Source: a bacterium
GTDB taxonomy: Bacteria; Patescibacteriota; Saccharimonadia; Saccharimonadales; UBA4665
Direction of reading: 5' to 3'
Length of the DNA stretch: 64,000 bases
Assembly (NCBI GenBank): GCA_021777375.1
Contig: JAJYDV010000003.1
Span: forward strand, 1-64,000
Under the pieces are notes generated by a model, which was not told where the DNA came from, did no database searches, and saw only the letters and a list, made by a program, of their open reading frames with translations. Position numbers and translations under genes: made by a program. Of the stretch, positions 9,402-18,217 are shown piece after piece (within the stretch, counting starts at the first letter, position 1; every line of letters starts with the position of its first letter).

Positions 9402-9460
9402 TCATTATTCTTCATTCTTCGTTCTCTTTTTGACGACCATAGTATTAGTTAATCCATTTC

Positions 9461-9691
9461 CTAATAATTCTTAACAAATCCATTATTCTTATGTCGATGT
9501 TTAATCAAAAAATAAACAATTGAAGTCAGCAATACCCCAAAAATCAATAAACTAACTTTGTTGTTTTTTAAATAAGAAACTATGGCTCCAGTAGTTATAA
9601 GTAAAAATATAGCGGGGCCAAAGCAGCACACGACTAATGCCAGTGGAGCGATTAGCATGATTCTAGGTAACTTTTCGTCAGTCTTATGCAT
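9461..9691 (-). CDS. small MerT-like membrane protein
   Basis: VVCCFGPAIFLLITTGAIVSYL: CC in first TM; start trimmed to MHKTDEK, coupled to regulator stop (TAATATG). Confidence 0.6.
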   Translation of the reverse strand: MHKTDEKLPRIMLIAPLALVVCCFGPAIFLLITTGAIVSYLKNNKVSLLIFGVLLTSIVYFLIKHRHKNNGFVKNY

Positions 9692-9692
9692 A

Positions 9693-10001
9693 TTAGTTAC
9701 CAATAAGACTGATGATATTATCAAAGGCATTATTTGCTAAGGAATAATAAACTGTTTGAGCCTCTTTTCTAGAAGTAACCATATTAACTGCTCGTAATTT
9801 ATTCAGGCTATGTGAAGCATTGGACACAGTTGTGCCAACTAATTCAGCTATAGTAGTAACGTTCAGCTCTGAATGATACCGTAGTAAATAGCAAATCTTG
9901 AGTTTAGTGGCATCTCCTATAACTCCACATTGACGGGCGCATAACTCAAGGGCTTCGTTGTTTTGTAGTTCTTGTTTCACTGATTGAGTATTTGAACGCA
10001 T
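9693..10001 (-). CDS. ArsR-family transcriptional regulator of mer-like operon
   Basis: wHTH ATKLKICYLLRYH..VTTIAELVGTTVSNASHSLNKLRAVNMVTSRKEAQTVYYSL; Cys residues LCARQCG; start trimmed to MRSNTQ because the longer ORF overlaps the promoter. Confidence 0.82.
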   Translation of the reverse strand: MRSNTQSVKQELQNNEALELCARQCGVIGDATKLKICYLLRYHSELNVTTIAELVGTTVSNASHSLNKLRAVNMVTSRKEAQTVYYSLANNAFDNIISLIGN

Positions 10002-10007
10002 ATTCAC

Positions 10008-10046
10008 ATAATAAACAGCTTTCATTTTTAAGTCAATTAAGTGACT
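10008..10046 (-). promoter_or_regulatory. sigma70-type promoter TTGACT-N17-TATTAT with AGTCA-N6-TGACT dyad over the -35
   Basis: -35 at 10031-10036, -10 at 10008-10013; predicted TSS falls at the ATG. Confidence 0.7.
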
Positions 10047-10105
10047 ACTCTAAGCGATGCACAACATTAAACAAAAAAGGCTCCTCAGAGCCTGACAGTC
10101 GTTTT

Positions 10106-10182
10106 TGGTGCGAGTGAAGAGACTCTAACTCTCGACCTCTTCCTTGGCAAGGAAGCGCTCTAAACAACTGAGCTACACTCGC
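10106..10182 (-). tRNA. tRNA-Gly (anticodon GCC)
   Basis: Acceptor GCGAGTG, anticodon loop TTGCCAA, encoded CCA. Confidence 0.92.
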
Positions 10183-10227
10183 GTAATTTCTTAACTATTC
10201 TAGCAAATATTCTTCGCCAAAATAAAA

Positions 10228-10303
10228 TGGTGGCGCCTCCCAGACTCGAACTGGGGACACAAGGCTCTTCAGGCCTCTGCTCTACCAACTGAGCTAAAGC
10301 GCC
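10228..10303 (-). tRNA. tRNA-Phe (anticodon GAA)
   Basis: Acceptor GGCGCTT/AGGCGCC, anticodon loop CTGAAGA, encoded CCA. Confidence 0.92.
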
Positions 10304-10314
10304 AATTTGTTAAA

Positions 10315-10390
10315 TGGTGGAGCTAGCGAGATTCGAACTCGCGACCTACTCAATGCCATTGAGTCGCGCTACCAACTGCGCCATAGCCCC
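10315..10390 (-). tRNA. tRNA-Ala (anticodon GGC)
   Basis: Acceptor GGGGCTA/TAGCTCC with G3-U70, anticodon loop ATGGCAT, encoded CCA. Confidence 0.92.
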
Positions 10391-10426
10391 GTATTTCACC
10401 TATAAATAATACCAGTTTGACTTCTT

Positions 10427-10454
10427 TAAACAAAAACCGGCCCAATTGCCGGTT
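10427..10454 (-). terminator. rho-independent terminator AACCGGC-N6-GCCGGTT TTTGTTT
   Basis: 7-bp GC-rich stem followed by U-rich tract on minus strand, downstream of ligA. Confidence 0.8.
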
Positions 10455-10583
10455 GACGGGAGGACGTGCGCGCCCACCCAAGGGCCCTTTTTGTTTTGCA
10501 TTGAATCATTTTTGTTTTAGCGTCACGCCAAGAGCCTTAGCGCACGACACCTGCCATGAACAGCATAACAATATTGCTAAAGC

Positions 10584-12602
10584 TTAGTCAAGTAGTTGGC
10601 TCAAGGCCCGCTCGTCAATAGTGTTAGTTCCGAGCTTCCTTGCCTCTTCGACCTTGCTAGCGCCAGGGTTATTTCCAATAACCAGATAATCGGTGTCCTT
10701 AGCTATTGACGTTTGAAACCGTCCGCCTAAGGCACGTATCTTATCGGCGGCTGTTTCCCGGCTCATGCTCTCAAGCGTTCCGGTTATAACAAAGTTCATT
10801 CCGATTAATTTACCCGCTTGAGCATGCCTGATTGGCTCAGGCCAGACACCGAGATGCTTAAACTTATCGAGCAGTCGGCGGTTTACCGGTTCGGTGAAGT
10901 ATTCTACTACAGCTTCAGCCACTACCTCTCCAACCCCCTCGACATTAGTTAGATCTCCGACCTTAGCCTCCATAATTGCTTCAAATGTTTTAAAGTGGTT
11001 TGCTAGATCGATAGCGGTTTGTGCACCAATATGGCGAATCCCTAATCCGTACAAAAAGCGGGACAATGAAGGATGCATTTTAGCGCTAATAGCCGCGATT
11101 AGATTACTGGCTGAAACATTAGCAAATCGCTCCAAGCCTATGACTTGTTCGGTCTTTAAACTATAGATATCTGCCGTATCTCTAATTAGTCCTTTGTCCA
11201 GCAAAGCAATAATGTTCTTTTCTCCTAAGCCCTCAATGTCTAAGGCTTCTTTTGACGCATAATGCTGAATTTGCTTCCAAGTGCGAGATGGGCAGTTGGG
11301 GTTAGGGCAGCGCCAGGCTGCATCTTTGGCCTTTAGTTTCACTAGTTTGGTGCCGCAAATCGGGCAAAGCGATGGCATTTTAAAAACCCGTTCTTTGCCG
11401 GTACGTAGTTTAACCAGTGGCTCAACTACTTCCGGAATGATGTCTCCGGCTTTATGGACTATGACGCTATCGCCAATCCGAATGTCTTTGCGCTTTATCT
11501 CGGCCTCATTATGTAAAGTTGCCATCTGAACGGTGCTACCGGCAATAACTACCGGTTCAAGCACGGCAACCGGGGTGGCGGTACCGGTGCGGCCAATAGA
11601 GACAAAGATATCTTTTACGATTGTGGTAGCTTGTTCGGCGGCATACTTAAAGGCAATTGCGGCTCTTGGTGCTTTACCGGCTACGCCAAGTTTTTCAAAT
11701 AGTTGCCGGTCATTGAGCTTTACTACTATCCCATCAGTATTAAATTCCAAGTCTTTTCTTTTATGCTCCCAAAGCTTTACAAAATCCATGATCTGGTTGA
11801 CGCTGCTCAGCAGCGTTGCCGCACGATTCGTACTAAAGCCCAGGTCGGCTAGCGCTTGGTAGGCAAAACTGTTAGTTAACACTTCTGTGGGATTGTCTCT
11901 CAGTAAGTCATAGGCTCTAAAATGCAGCGGTCGACTGGCGACAAGGCTGGGGTCTAGTTGACGGATAGTCCCGGCCGCGGTATTGCGCGGGTTGGCAAAC
12001 AGAGGTTGGCCCAGTTTATGCCGCTCTTCGTTAAGACGATCAAAGTCGGCCTTGTACATCACGATCTCGCCCCGAACTTCTGTCCTATCTTTTAAAAAAC
12101 CGGGAAACCCGGTGCCGGACCTTAGGGAAAGCGGAATTGAATCCATTGTCCGAACGTTTAAGGTTATATCCTCACCGACATAGCCATCGCCGCGGGTAAC
12201 TCCGCGTACCAGCAGACCGTCGTTATAGATAAGCGCACAGGCTAGACCGTCCATTTTAATGTCCGCAAAATACTCATTCCTTAGCGTCGGTTCAGTTTTC
12301 TTTATCCGTTTTGTCCAGTCTTCAACTTCTTCGGCACTAAAAACATCATTAAGACTTAGCATCCTCCGGCTATGCCTGACTTCACTAAAACCCGGCAATA
12401 CAGCGCCAGCTACTCTTTGAGTTGGACTATCTGGGGTGATAAGTTCGGGGTAACGCTCTTCAAGCTGAGCTAGTTCGTGCTTTAAGCTGTCTGCTACTTC
12501 ATCGCTAATAATTGACTCGTTTAGGACATGGTAGTGATAACGATAATCATTGATTAAATCTCTAAGCTTAGCAGCTCGGCCCCTGGCTTGAGCAAGGTTC
12601 AT
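10584..12602 (-). CDS. ligA: NAD-dependent DNA ligase
   Basis: KMDGLACALIY active site, RGDGYVGEDIT, Zn-finger CPICGTKL..CPNPNCPS, HhH and BRCT domains. Confidence 0.97.
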   Translation of the reverse strand: MNLAQARGRAAKLRDLINDYRYHYHVLNESIISDEVADSLKHELAQLEERYPELITPDSPTQRVAGAVLPGFSEVRHSRRMLSLNDVFSAEEVEDWTKRIKKTEPTLRNEYFADIKMDGLACALIYNDGLLVRGVTRGDGYVGEDITLNVRTMDSIPLSLRSGTGFPGFLKDRTEVRGEIVMYKADFDRLNEERHKLGQPLFANPRNTAAGTIRQLDPSLVASRPLHFRAYDLLRDNPTEVLTNSFAYQALADLGFSTNRAATLLSSVNQIMDFVKLWEHKRKDLEFNTDGIVVKLNDRQLFEKLGVAGKAPRAAIAFKYAAEQATTIVKDIFVSIGRTGTATPVAVLEPVVIAGSTVQMATLHNEAEIKRKDIRIGDSVIVHKAGDIIPEVVEPLVKLRTGKERVFKMPSLCPICGTKLVKLKAKDAAWRCPNPNCPSRTWKQIQHYASKEALDIEGLGEKNIIALLDKGLIRDTADIYSLKTEQVIGLERFANVSASNLIAAISAKMHPSLSRFLYGLGIRHIGAQTAIDLANHFKTFEAIMEAKVGDLTNVEGVGEVVAEAVVEYFTEPVNRRLLDKFKHLGVWPEPIRHAQAGKLIGMNFVITGTLESMSRETAADKIRALGGRFQTSIAKDTDYLVIGNNPGASKVEEARKLGTNTIDERALSQLLD

Positions 12603-13525
12603 ATTAGCAGCTCCCGGTATAGGTTATAAAGGTAACTGTGGGTTAGCGAGAGCATCAGTAGCGAAGCAAAGAAGAATACCCATGGTGCAGCTGGCGCGGC
12701 CCAGGCAATAAATGGCAAAACGATTAGCGCCGAGAGAATGAAGAGTGCAATCGGCAGAAAAGCTAATCTAGGCAGGATCAGAAAGCGCCTCTTTCGCACT
12801 AAGTCTCTTGCCGAACGCAGTGCTTTAAATGGGGTCATATCCGGTAAAGTCACGATGTAGAGAGCGATAATTGAACTGCTTAGCCAGTAGATAGTTGGAA
12901 GACTCATAGCTATAGCGATTACAGTAAAAAGCAGTTTCTCTAAAGCCGTGACGGCTATTACATCGTTGATAGCCGTAACGTAAATAGATATTCCGAGAAT
13001 CATGGGTAACAATTCCAGGCCAATAATTAAAAGAATCGCCACGAAGGGGATTAAGGGATAAACTCCCTTGTAAAAAGCGTCCTTTACACTGGCGCCGACA
13101 TTATTTGAGGAGTTGCGCAATACCCAAATAATAGCCAAGCTGGCAATAATAGCTAGTAGCATCGAGTAGCCAAAACCACCGCCGCCGGTGCTCGATCCGC
13201 CAAACGATCCTAACATTAAAGCGTAAACACTTAGGTTGCCGCTCAAACCGGAAAGATGCCCATGAAAAAGGCTGTCCAACTGGGTCTTGGCTGAAGTAAC
13301 ACTTAAGCCGCTAGAGAAGCCCTGAGCAATAGCAAAGTTAACAATTCCGTATGAAATTAAAATTAAAATGATCGTCCAGCGTTGTCGCCATAAAACTACT
13401 AACGCTCCTTTACTTAGCTCAATGACGTTAGGTATACGCCGGTAAGGAATAGTTTTCGGCATTGACGATTTAACGGATTTTTTAGCACTTGAGCGTTTAG
13501 CAGTGGTAACAGCAGCTTTAGGCAT
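12599..13525 (-). CDS. multi-TM membrane protein, unknown function
   Basis: Several TM helices; ATGA overlap with ligA; start taken as MPKAAV. Confidence 0.65.
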   Translation of the reverse strand: MPKAAVTTAKRSSAKKSVKSSMPKTIPYRRIPNVIELSKGALVVLWRQRWTIILILISYGIVNFAIAQGFSSGLSVTSAKTQLDSLFHGHLSGLSGNLSVYALMLGSFGGSSTGGGGFGYSMLLAIIASLAIIWVLRNSSNNVGASVKDAFYKGVYPLIPFVAILLIIGLELLPMILGISIYVTAINDVIAVTALEKLLFTVIAIAMSLPTIYWLSSSIIALYIVTLPDMTPFKALRSARDLVRKRRFLILPRLAFLPIALFILSALIVLPFIAWAAPAAPWVFFFASLLMLSLTHSYLYNLYRELLI

Positions 13526-14399
13526 GGGTTTCCATGTGTTCCAGTTTTTTGATACGTTCCTCAATTGGCGGATGGGTACTAAACAAGTTAGTTATACTAT
13601 GCGCCTTAAGTGGGTTGGCAAAGAAGAAATGAGCCGTAGCAGTGTTTTGATGTTTCAACGTGCTCCCGTTTTGTTCAATTTTCCTTAGGGCCGAAATCAG
13701 ACCCTCCGGGTAGCGGGTTGTCAGTGCTCCGGTCGCGTCGGCTAAATATTCGCGCTGGCGCGATACCGCCATCTGAATCAAAAATGCCACAAGAGGGGCT
13801 AAAATAGCTGCCGCAATCCCAATAAACAATGCAATCTGATCTTCTTCGTTTCTATCGCCACCTCTAAAGAAGCTCATACGCAGTAGAATGTCGGCAATTA
13901 AGGAAATCGCTGCCATCAAAGCAAAGGCGATCATACTGACCCGGCTATCGTAGTTCTTGACATGGCCAAGCTCATGAGCAAAGACACCTTTAAGCTCATT
14001 GTCGTCCATGATTTCCAGTAGCCCACTGGTTGCGCAGACCGCAGCATGCTTGGGGTCGCGTCCGGTTGCAAAAGCATTAGGGGCCGGATCCTCCATGATA
14101 AAAACTCTAGGCATCGGCAATCCATCAGTAATCGCTAGGTTTTCAATAATTCGCCATAATCTTGGATTATCCTGTTTATTAATCTCTTTGGCCGCATTAA
14201 TCGCTAAGCTTAGACGCATACCCACGAAATAACTGATGGTAGAGTAAATGATAGACCCGACTACCACTCCTATAAGGATTGCCGGACTGCCGCCGGCATA
14301 GGCGTAGTCGAAAACATCCGCTAGGGCAGCAATGATTACAACGAAGAGAGAGATGATTAAGATGCTCTTGCGTTTGTTATGGGCAATTTCAGAGTACAT
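13518..14399 (-). CDS. htpX: M48-family membrane protease HtpX-like
   Basis: GVFAHELGHVKN zinc motif, NAFATGRDPKHAAV. Confidence 0.93.
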   Translation of the reverse strand: MYSEIAHNKRKSILIISLFVVIIAALADVFDYAYAGGSPAILIGVVVGSIIYSTISYFVGMRLSLAINAAKEINKQDNPRLWRIIENLAITDGLPMPRVFIMEDPAPNAFATGRDPKHAAVCATSGLLEIMDDNELKGVFAHELGHVKNYDSRVSMIAFALMAAISLIADILLRMSFFRGGDRNEEDQIALFIGIAAAILAPLVAFLIQMAVSRQREYLADATGALTTRYPEGLISALRKIEQNGSTLKHQNTATAHFFFANPLKAHSITNLFSTHPPIEERIKKLEHMETHA

Positions 14400-14439
14400 A
14401 TTTAGGCGACCTTATTATACGTATCGATTCTTATAATGT

Positions 14440-15009
14440 TTAGAATTTTACGTCAACCGGTTGTTCAACCTGAGCAGTTTGGGCATCGTCAAGTTCGAAA
14501 AACTCCTTGTCTTGTTTGTAGCCGGCCATATTAGCAAAAAACTTGGTCGGGAATGTGCGACGCTTAGTATTGAAATCCCTGACCACGCCATTATAAAAAC
14601 GACGCGAGGCCTGAATCTTATCCTCGGTGTCTACTAGTTCATTTTGTAGTTCCTGAAAGTTCTGAGTGGCCTTCAAATCCGGGTAGTTCTCTGCTACCGC
14701 AAAAAGACTTTTTAGCGTAGCCTGAAACTGGTTTTCAGCCTGGGCGGTTTGAGCCGGACCAGTAGCGCTAAGAGCCTTAGAGCGAGCCGCTGTAACATCT
14801 TCGAACACCGTTTTCTCATGAGCTGCATAACCCTTAACGCTGTTTACTAGGTTTGGGATTAAATCATAACGCCGTTTTAACTGGACCGTTATATCACTCC
14901 AAGCCTCATCGGACTGCTGATTGAGCCTCACCAAACTGTTGTAGGCAAGAAAGAACATTAAGCCGAGGATCAGCACGATTGCAACAATTGCAACAATAGC
15001 GATTACCAT
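14440..15009 (-). CDS. LemA family protein
   Basis: YNSLVRLNQQSDEAWSDITVQLKRRYDLIPNLVNSVKGYAAHE. Confidence 0.95.
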   Translation of the reverse strand: MVIAIVAIVAIVLILGLMFFLAYNSLVRLNQQSDEAWSDITVQLKRRYDLIPNLVNSVKGYAAHEKTVFEDVTAARSKALSATGPAQTAQAENQFQATLKSLFAVAENYPDLKATQNFQELQNELVDTEDKIQASRRFYNGVVRDFNTKRRTFPTKFFANMAGYKQDKEFFELDDAQTAQVEQPVDVKF

Positions 15010-15085
15010 TAACCTACTCCTCCTTATTTAGATGATTTAATTATACATTAGCTAAGGCGTTTGGTCGTGTATCATAATTAATTAA

Positions 15086-16318
15086 ATGGTTATCCCTCAT
15101 ACCCGAAGACATTCTAGACAGCGTTGGTATTTTAGTCTGGCTCTATTAGTCCTAATCTTGCTCTATGTCGGCCTATGCTTGCTATTGCCGCTACGGTTAC
15201 TTTATAGCGCCGCTGGGGAATCCTCGCTTAGGATTAGCACCCAGAAGGCTAACCTGCCCTGGCCTGACTATGGAGAGTCGGCAGTCGGCCTGCTTGGGTC
15301 TGGAGTCATTCAAACCCATGGCCAGCAAAAACCCTTACCAATTGCTAGCGTTGCGAAGCTGATTACCGCTCTAGCGGTACTTAACAAATACCCATTGAGC
15401 CCTGGCCAGCAAGGACCGATTATCACCCTCGATGCGACCGACTACAGCCTCTATACAACTTATGTTTCAGAACAAGGCTCAGTAGTCCCGGTATATAGCG
15501 GCGAGCAATTAAGTGAGTACCAGATGTTAGAGGCAATGCTTGTACCGTCCGGAAACAATATTGCTGACGCCTTAGTTCGCTGGGCGTATGGCTCGGTAGC
15601 CAATTACGATACTTACGCAAATACCTTCCTACGCAACTTGGGGCTAAACAATACCCACGTCGGCGGTGATGCCAGCGGCTTCCTGCCTTCAACAACTTCA
15701 ACCGCTAGCGATCTTATTATCCTAGGCGAAAAGGTAATGGAGAATCCACTGCTAAAACAGATAGTCGGGATGAAATCGGTCAATATACCGAACGTTGGGG
15801 TTATGAATAACTACGACGGCATCCTTGGTGTTGATGGAATAATCGGGATTAAAACCGGCAATTCCAACCAGGCTGGCGGTGTTTTTTTGAGCGCTTCAAA
15901 AACCACTATTAATAACCGTCCGGTAACCTTACTTACGGCTTTGCTCGGTGCACCCAACCTTTCCGGCGCCTTAAGTGACTCACTGCCACTAGTAGTTTCG
16001 CTTCAAGCCAGTTTCGCTAAAGTCATCCTGGTTAACAAGGGCGAGGTACTTGGCGAGTTTAAGCAACCCTGGGGAGGCTATGTCCAAATTGTCGCCAAAG
16101 ACAACTTGACTAACCTATTGCTACAAGGACAATCGGTAAATGCGATATTGAGTATTCATAACTTAAAAGTGCCCTCACCGAGCGCAACCGAAGTCGGTAG
16201 TCTTTACGTACCTACCAATCAGTTTAATGGCAAACAGGTGATTCCGTTAATAACGCTCCAGTCAACAACCAAACCTTCATTGATTTGGCGCTTGTCACAC
16301 CCCGAAGCCGAAATCTAA
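15086..16318 (+). CDS. D-alanyl-D-alanine carboxypeptidase-like serine peptidase (S11)
   Basis: SVAKL nucleophile motif, SGNN, KTG motif (GIKTGNS), N-terminal TM. Confidence 0.9.
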   Translation: MVIPHTRRHSRQRWYFSLALLVLILLYVGLCLLLPLRLLYSAAGESSLRISTQKANLPWPDYGESAVGLLGSGVIQTHGQQKPLPIASVAKLITALAVLNKYPLSPGQQGPIITLDATDYSLYTTYVSEQGSVVPVYSGEQLSEYQMLEAMLVPSGNNIADALVRWAYGSVANYDTYANTFLRNLGLNNTHVGGDASGFLPSTTSTASDLIILGEKVMENPLLKQIVGMKSVNIPNVGVMNNYDGILGVDGIIGIKTGNSNQAGGVFLSASKTTINNRPVTLLTALLGAPNLSGALSDSLPLVVSLQASFAKVILVNKGEVLGEFKQPWGGYVQIVAKDNLTNLLLQGQSVNAILSIHNLKVPSPSATEVGSLYVPTNQFNGKQVIPLITLQSTTKPSLIWRLSHPEAEI

Positions 16319-16593
16319 AAGTCTAGAATTGACGGCAATAGCTGGTAGATCCGTGAAACCTTGATGAGGGTTTATACAAAAACTTTATTATTTAATGCTT
16401 GTTTTTTGCTGCGGCGAATTATATGAAATAACGTCCCGCAGTGTCCGTTTGGAAATACCGTTTTTGGTTGCTTTCTTAATTCAATTATAGTGCTTGGGGT
16501 ATTTTCTATTGCCCGGCAATCTTTCGCTTTTGATGCACCTAACTATCTAGCGGAAAACAATTATTGCGGCTTCGTCAGGGCTTCTAATGCCGC

Positions 16594-16630
16594 ACAAATA
16601 AAAGCAGCCAGATCTTAGAATCTAGCTGCT
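16594..16630 (-). terminator. hairpin AGCAGC-c-AGAT/ATCT-a-GCTGCT with TTTTATTTG tail
   Basis: Near-perfect stem; U-rich on minus strand. Confidence 0.6.
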
Positions 16631-16640
16631 GAAAACCGAA

Positions 16641-16964
16641 ATGGTGGCACTTTCCACGTGTGACACAGAAAAATGGTTCACGCTTAAGAAATGGCTTGAT
16701 TCGACGCCGTCATCGGCTTCTGAACTGCAGAACGCTACTTCACACCGTAATCGTAATAACGCACGCGATCACAATGTCAGTGCCGAGCGAGTTGTACAAC
16801 GTCTACGCCAGCGACAGAGGCGCCTCACTGTGGAACAGGTGACCGACATGATTGTGAAATTTGAAGCAGGAACTACGGTTTGTCAGCTAGCCGCTGAATT
16901 CGGCTGCCATCGCACGACCGTCGCCGATTACCTGACGAGAGTCGGCGAAAAGATTCGACTTTAG
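16641..16964 (+). CDS. HTH-domain protein (recombinase/resolvase-associated type)
   Basis: RRLTVEQVTDMIVKFEAGTTVCQLAAEFGCHRTTVADYLTRVG resembles resolvase C-terminal HTH. Confidence 0.55.
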   Translation: MVALSTCDTEKWFTLKKWLDSTPSSASELQNATSHRNRNNARDHNVSAERVVQRLRQRQRRLTVEQVTDMIVKFEAGTTVCQLAAEFGCHRTTVADYLTRVGEKIRL

Positions 16965-17092
16965 ACTTCCTCAGGTGAGATCGACTGAACTTGCAGTGCT
17001 CTACACATATGGGCATCGACTGATGTGCTGGCTCAGCGCATTCTTTACGCGCCGAAGACTGACCTTCGGAGCTTGAGAATCCAGGAAAACCC

Positions 17093-17425
17093 TTAAGATG
17101 ACACTCCTGAAATAGCAGAATCATTAGACCCAGAACATTCAGATTCTAGCACTCGGACTAGTGCTTTAATACATGACCAACGTTCAACCCTCTTATCTGT
17201 CATTTCCGGAGGCAACTCCAAAGACGCCGCAATCTCGAAGATGAGGGAGTATGCCGGATGAGAATTGACACCATCACTCCACTCAGAGTCATTGGGGTTG
17301 TTCACTACGCTAACAATCATTGAGGCAATTTCAGAATCGGGAGTTCTACTCGATAAAAGGGACAGGCATTCTTTCCAGTAAGAAGCAACTTCTGAAAGCG
17401 TGGATAATTCGAAGGCAGACTTCAT
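17093..17425 (-). CDS. hypothetical protein, leaderless promoter
   Basis: 110-aa ORF; TATAAT at 17432-17437 places TSS at the ATG. Confidence 0.5.
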   Translation of the reverse strand: MKSAFELSTLSEVASYWKECLSLLSSRTPDSEIASMIVSVVNNPNDSEWSDGVNSHPAYSLIFEIAASLELPPEMTDKRVERWSCIKALVRVLESECSGSNDSAISGVSS

Positions 17426-17526
17426 GTTGACATTATACCTGATAAATGTCTATTTATGCAATGGACAGTTTTTGTTTATTGTCCTTACGCGGACAAGCAG
17501 GAGTCATGTCCAGGACTGCCTGTACT

Positions 17527-17703
17527 TCAGGCCGTCCACTTGCTGTGTTGCTCAATGCCATTGGCGTCAATCACCACGTGCAAGTGCTCATTTGGGTATT
17601 CCGGCTGAACGATGATGACGTCAGTCTGAGGCTGTCCGTTGCTCGTACCGGCGTTGACCTTCACAGTCGCGTCGGGACCGGAACTCTGAATCTTGTAGCT
17701 CAT
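17527..17703 (-). CDS. small hypothetical protein (58 aa)
   Basis: ATG preceded by GGAGGTG Shine-Dalgarno with 6-nt spacing; MSYKIQSSGPDATVKVNAGTSNGQPQTDVIIVQPEYPNEHLHVVIDANG. Confidence 0.5.
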   Translation of the reverse strand: MSYKIQSSGPDATVKVNAGTSNGQPQTDVIIVQPEYPNEHLHVVIDANGIEQHSKWTA

Positions 17704-17718
17704 AATTTCACCTCCCCC

Positions 17719-18180
17719 TTGAAGCGCGAGAAGGACAAGTTCGAGCGACAGCGCGAGAAGCTCATGGAGGCGCATTACGTGGGAGCCATTCCCGTTGATC
17801 TTCTCGGTCGCGAACAAGAACGGATCAGCCGGTCGCTCAGAGAGATTGAGGCGCGGATGTCGGCTTCGTTGACTGAGTTTGAGACGATTGAGGAAAACCT
17901 CGCACGGGCACTTGATCTCGCCGGAGACTGCGGAGCCGCCTACGAAGAGGCGCCGGATCACATCAAGCGGATGTTCAACCAGGCGTTCTTCGAGAAGGTC
18001 TTCGTCGTTCAGATCGACGAGAGCATGGCGGGCGTTGAGATCGACGCCAAGTTGAGGGGGCCCTTCGACCTGCTGCTGGGCGACGAACTTCGTACCGCCA
18101 GTAATTCCTCGACACCGGATCGGAGAACGAAGAAGCCCGCTGACAAGACTGTCAACGGGCTTTCATGTACCGGCTCTCGA
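17719..18180 (+). pseudogene. C-terminal fragment of a large serine recombinase
   Basis: KREKDKFERQREKLMEAHYVGAIPVDLLGREQERISRSLREIEARMSAS... coiled-coil region; catalytic N-terminus and zinc-ribbon absent; frame runs on into the tRNA without its own stop. Confidence 0.65.
18133..18164 (+). terminator. AAGCCCG-c-TGACA-agac-TGTCA-a-CGGGCTT hairpin
   Basis: 12 paired bases with short T run. Confidence 0.65.
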
Positions 18181-18217
18181 ACACCTCTTCAGGTGAAGGG
18201 TTTGAGTAACGCACTAA

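Noticed and set aside
10440-10583. SRP 4.5S RNA, 6S RNA or RNase P RNA
   Set aside because: Lacks the conserved SRP apical loop and RNase P GAGGAAAGTCC motifs; kept only as an unassigned structured region.
17527-17961. 144-aa minus-strand ORF in full
   Set aside because: Only the last 58 codons have a ribosome-binding site; the N-terminal part is antisense to the recombinase fragment.
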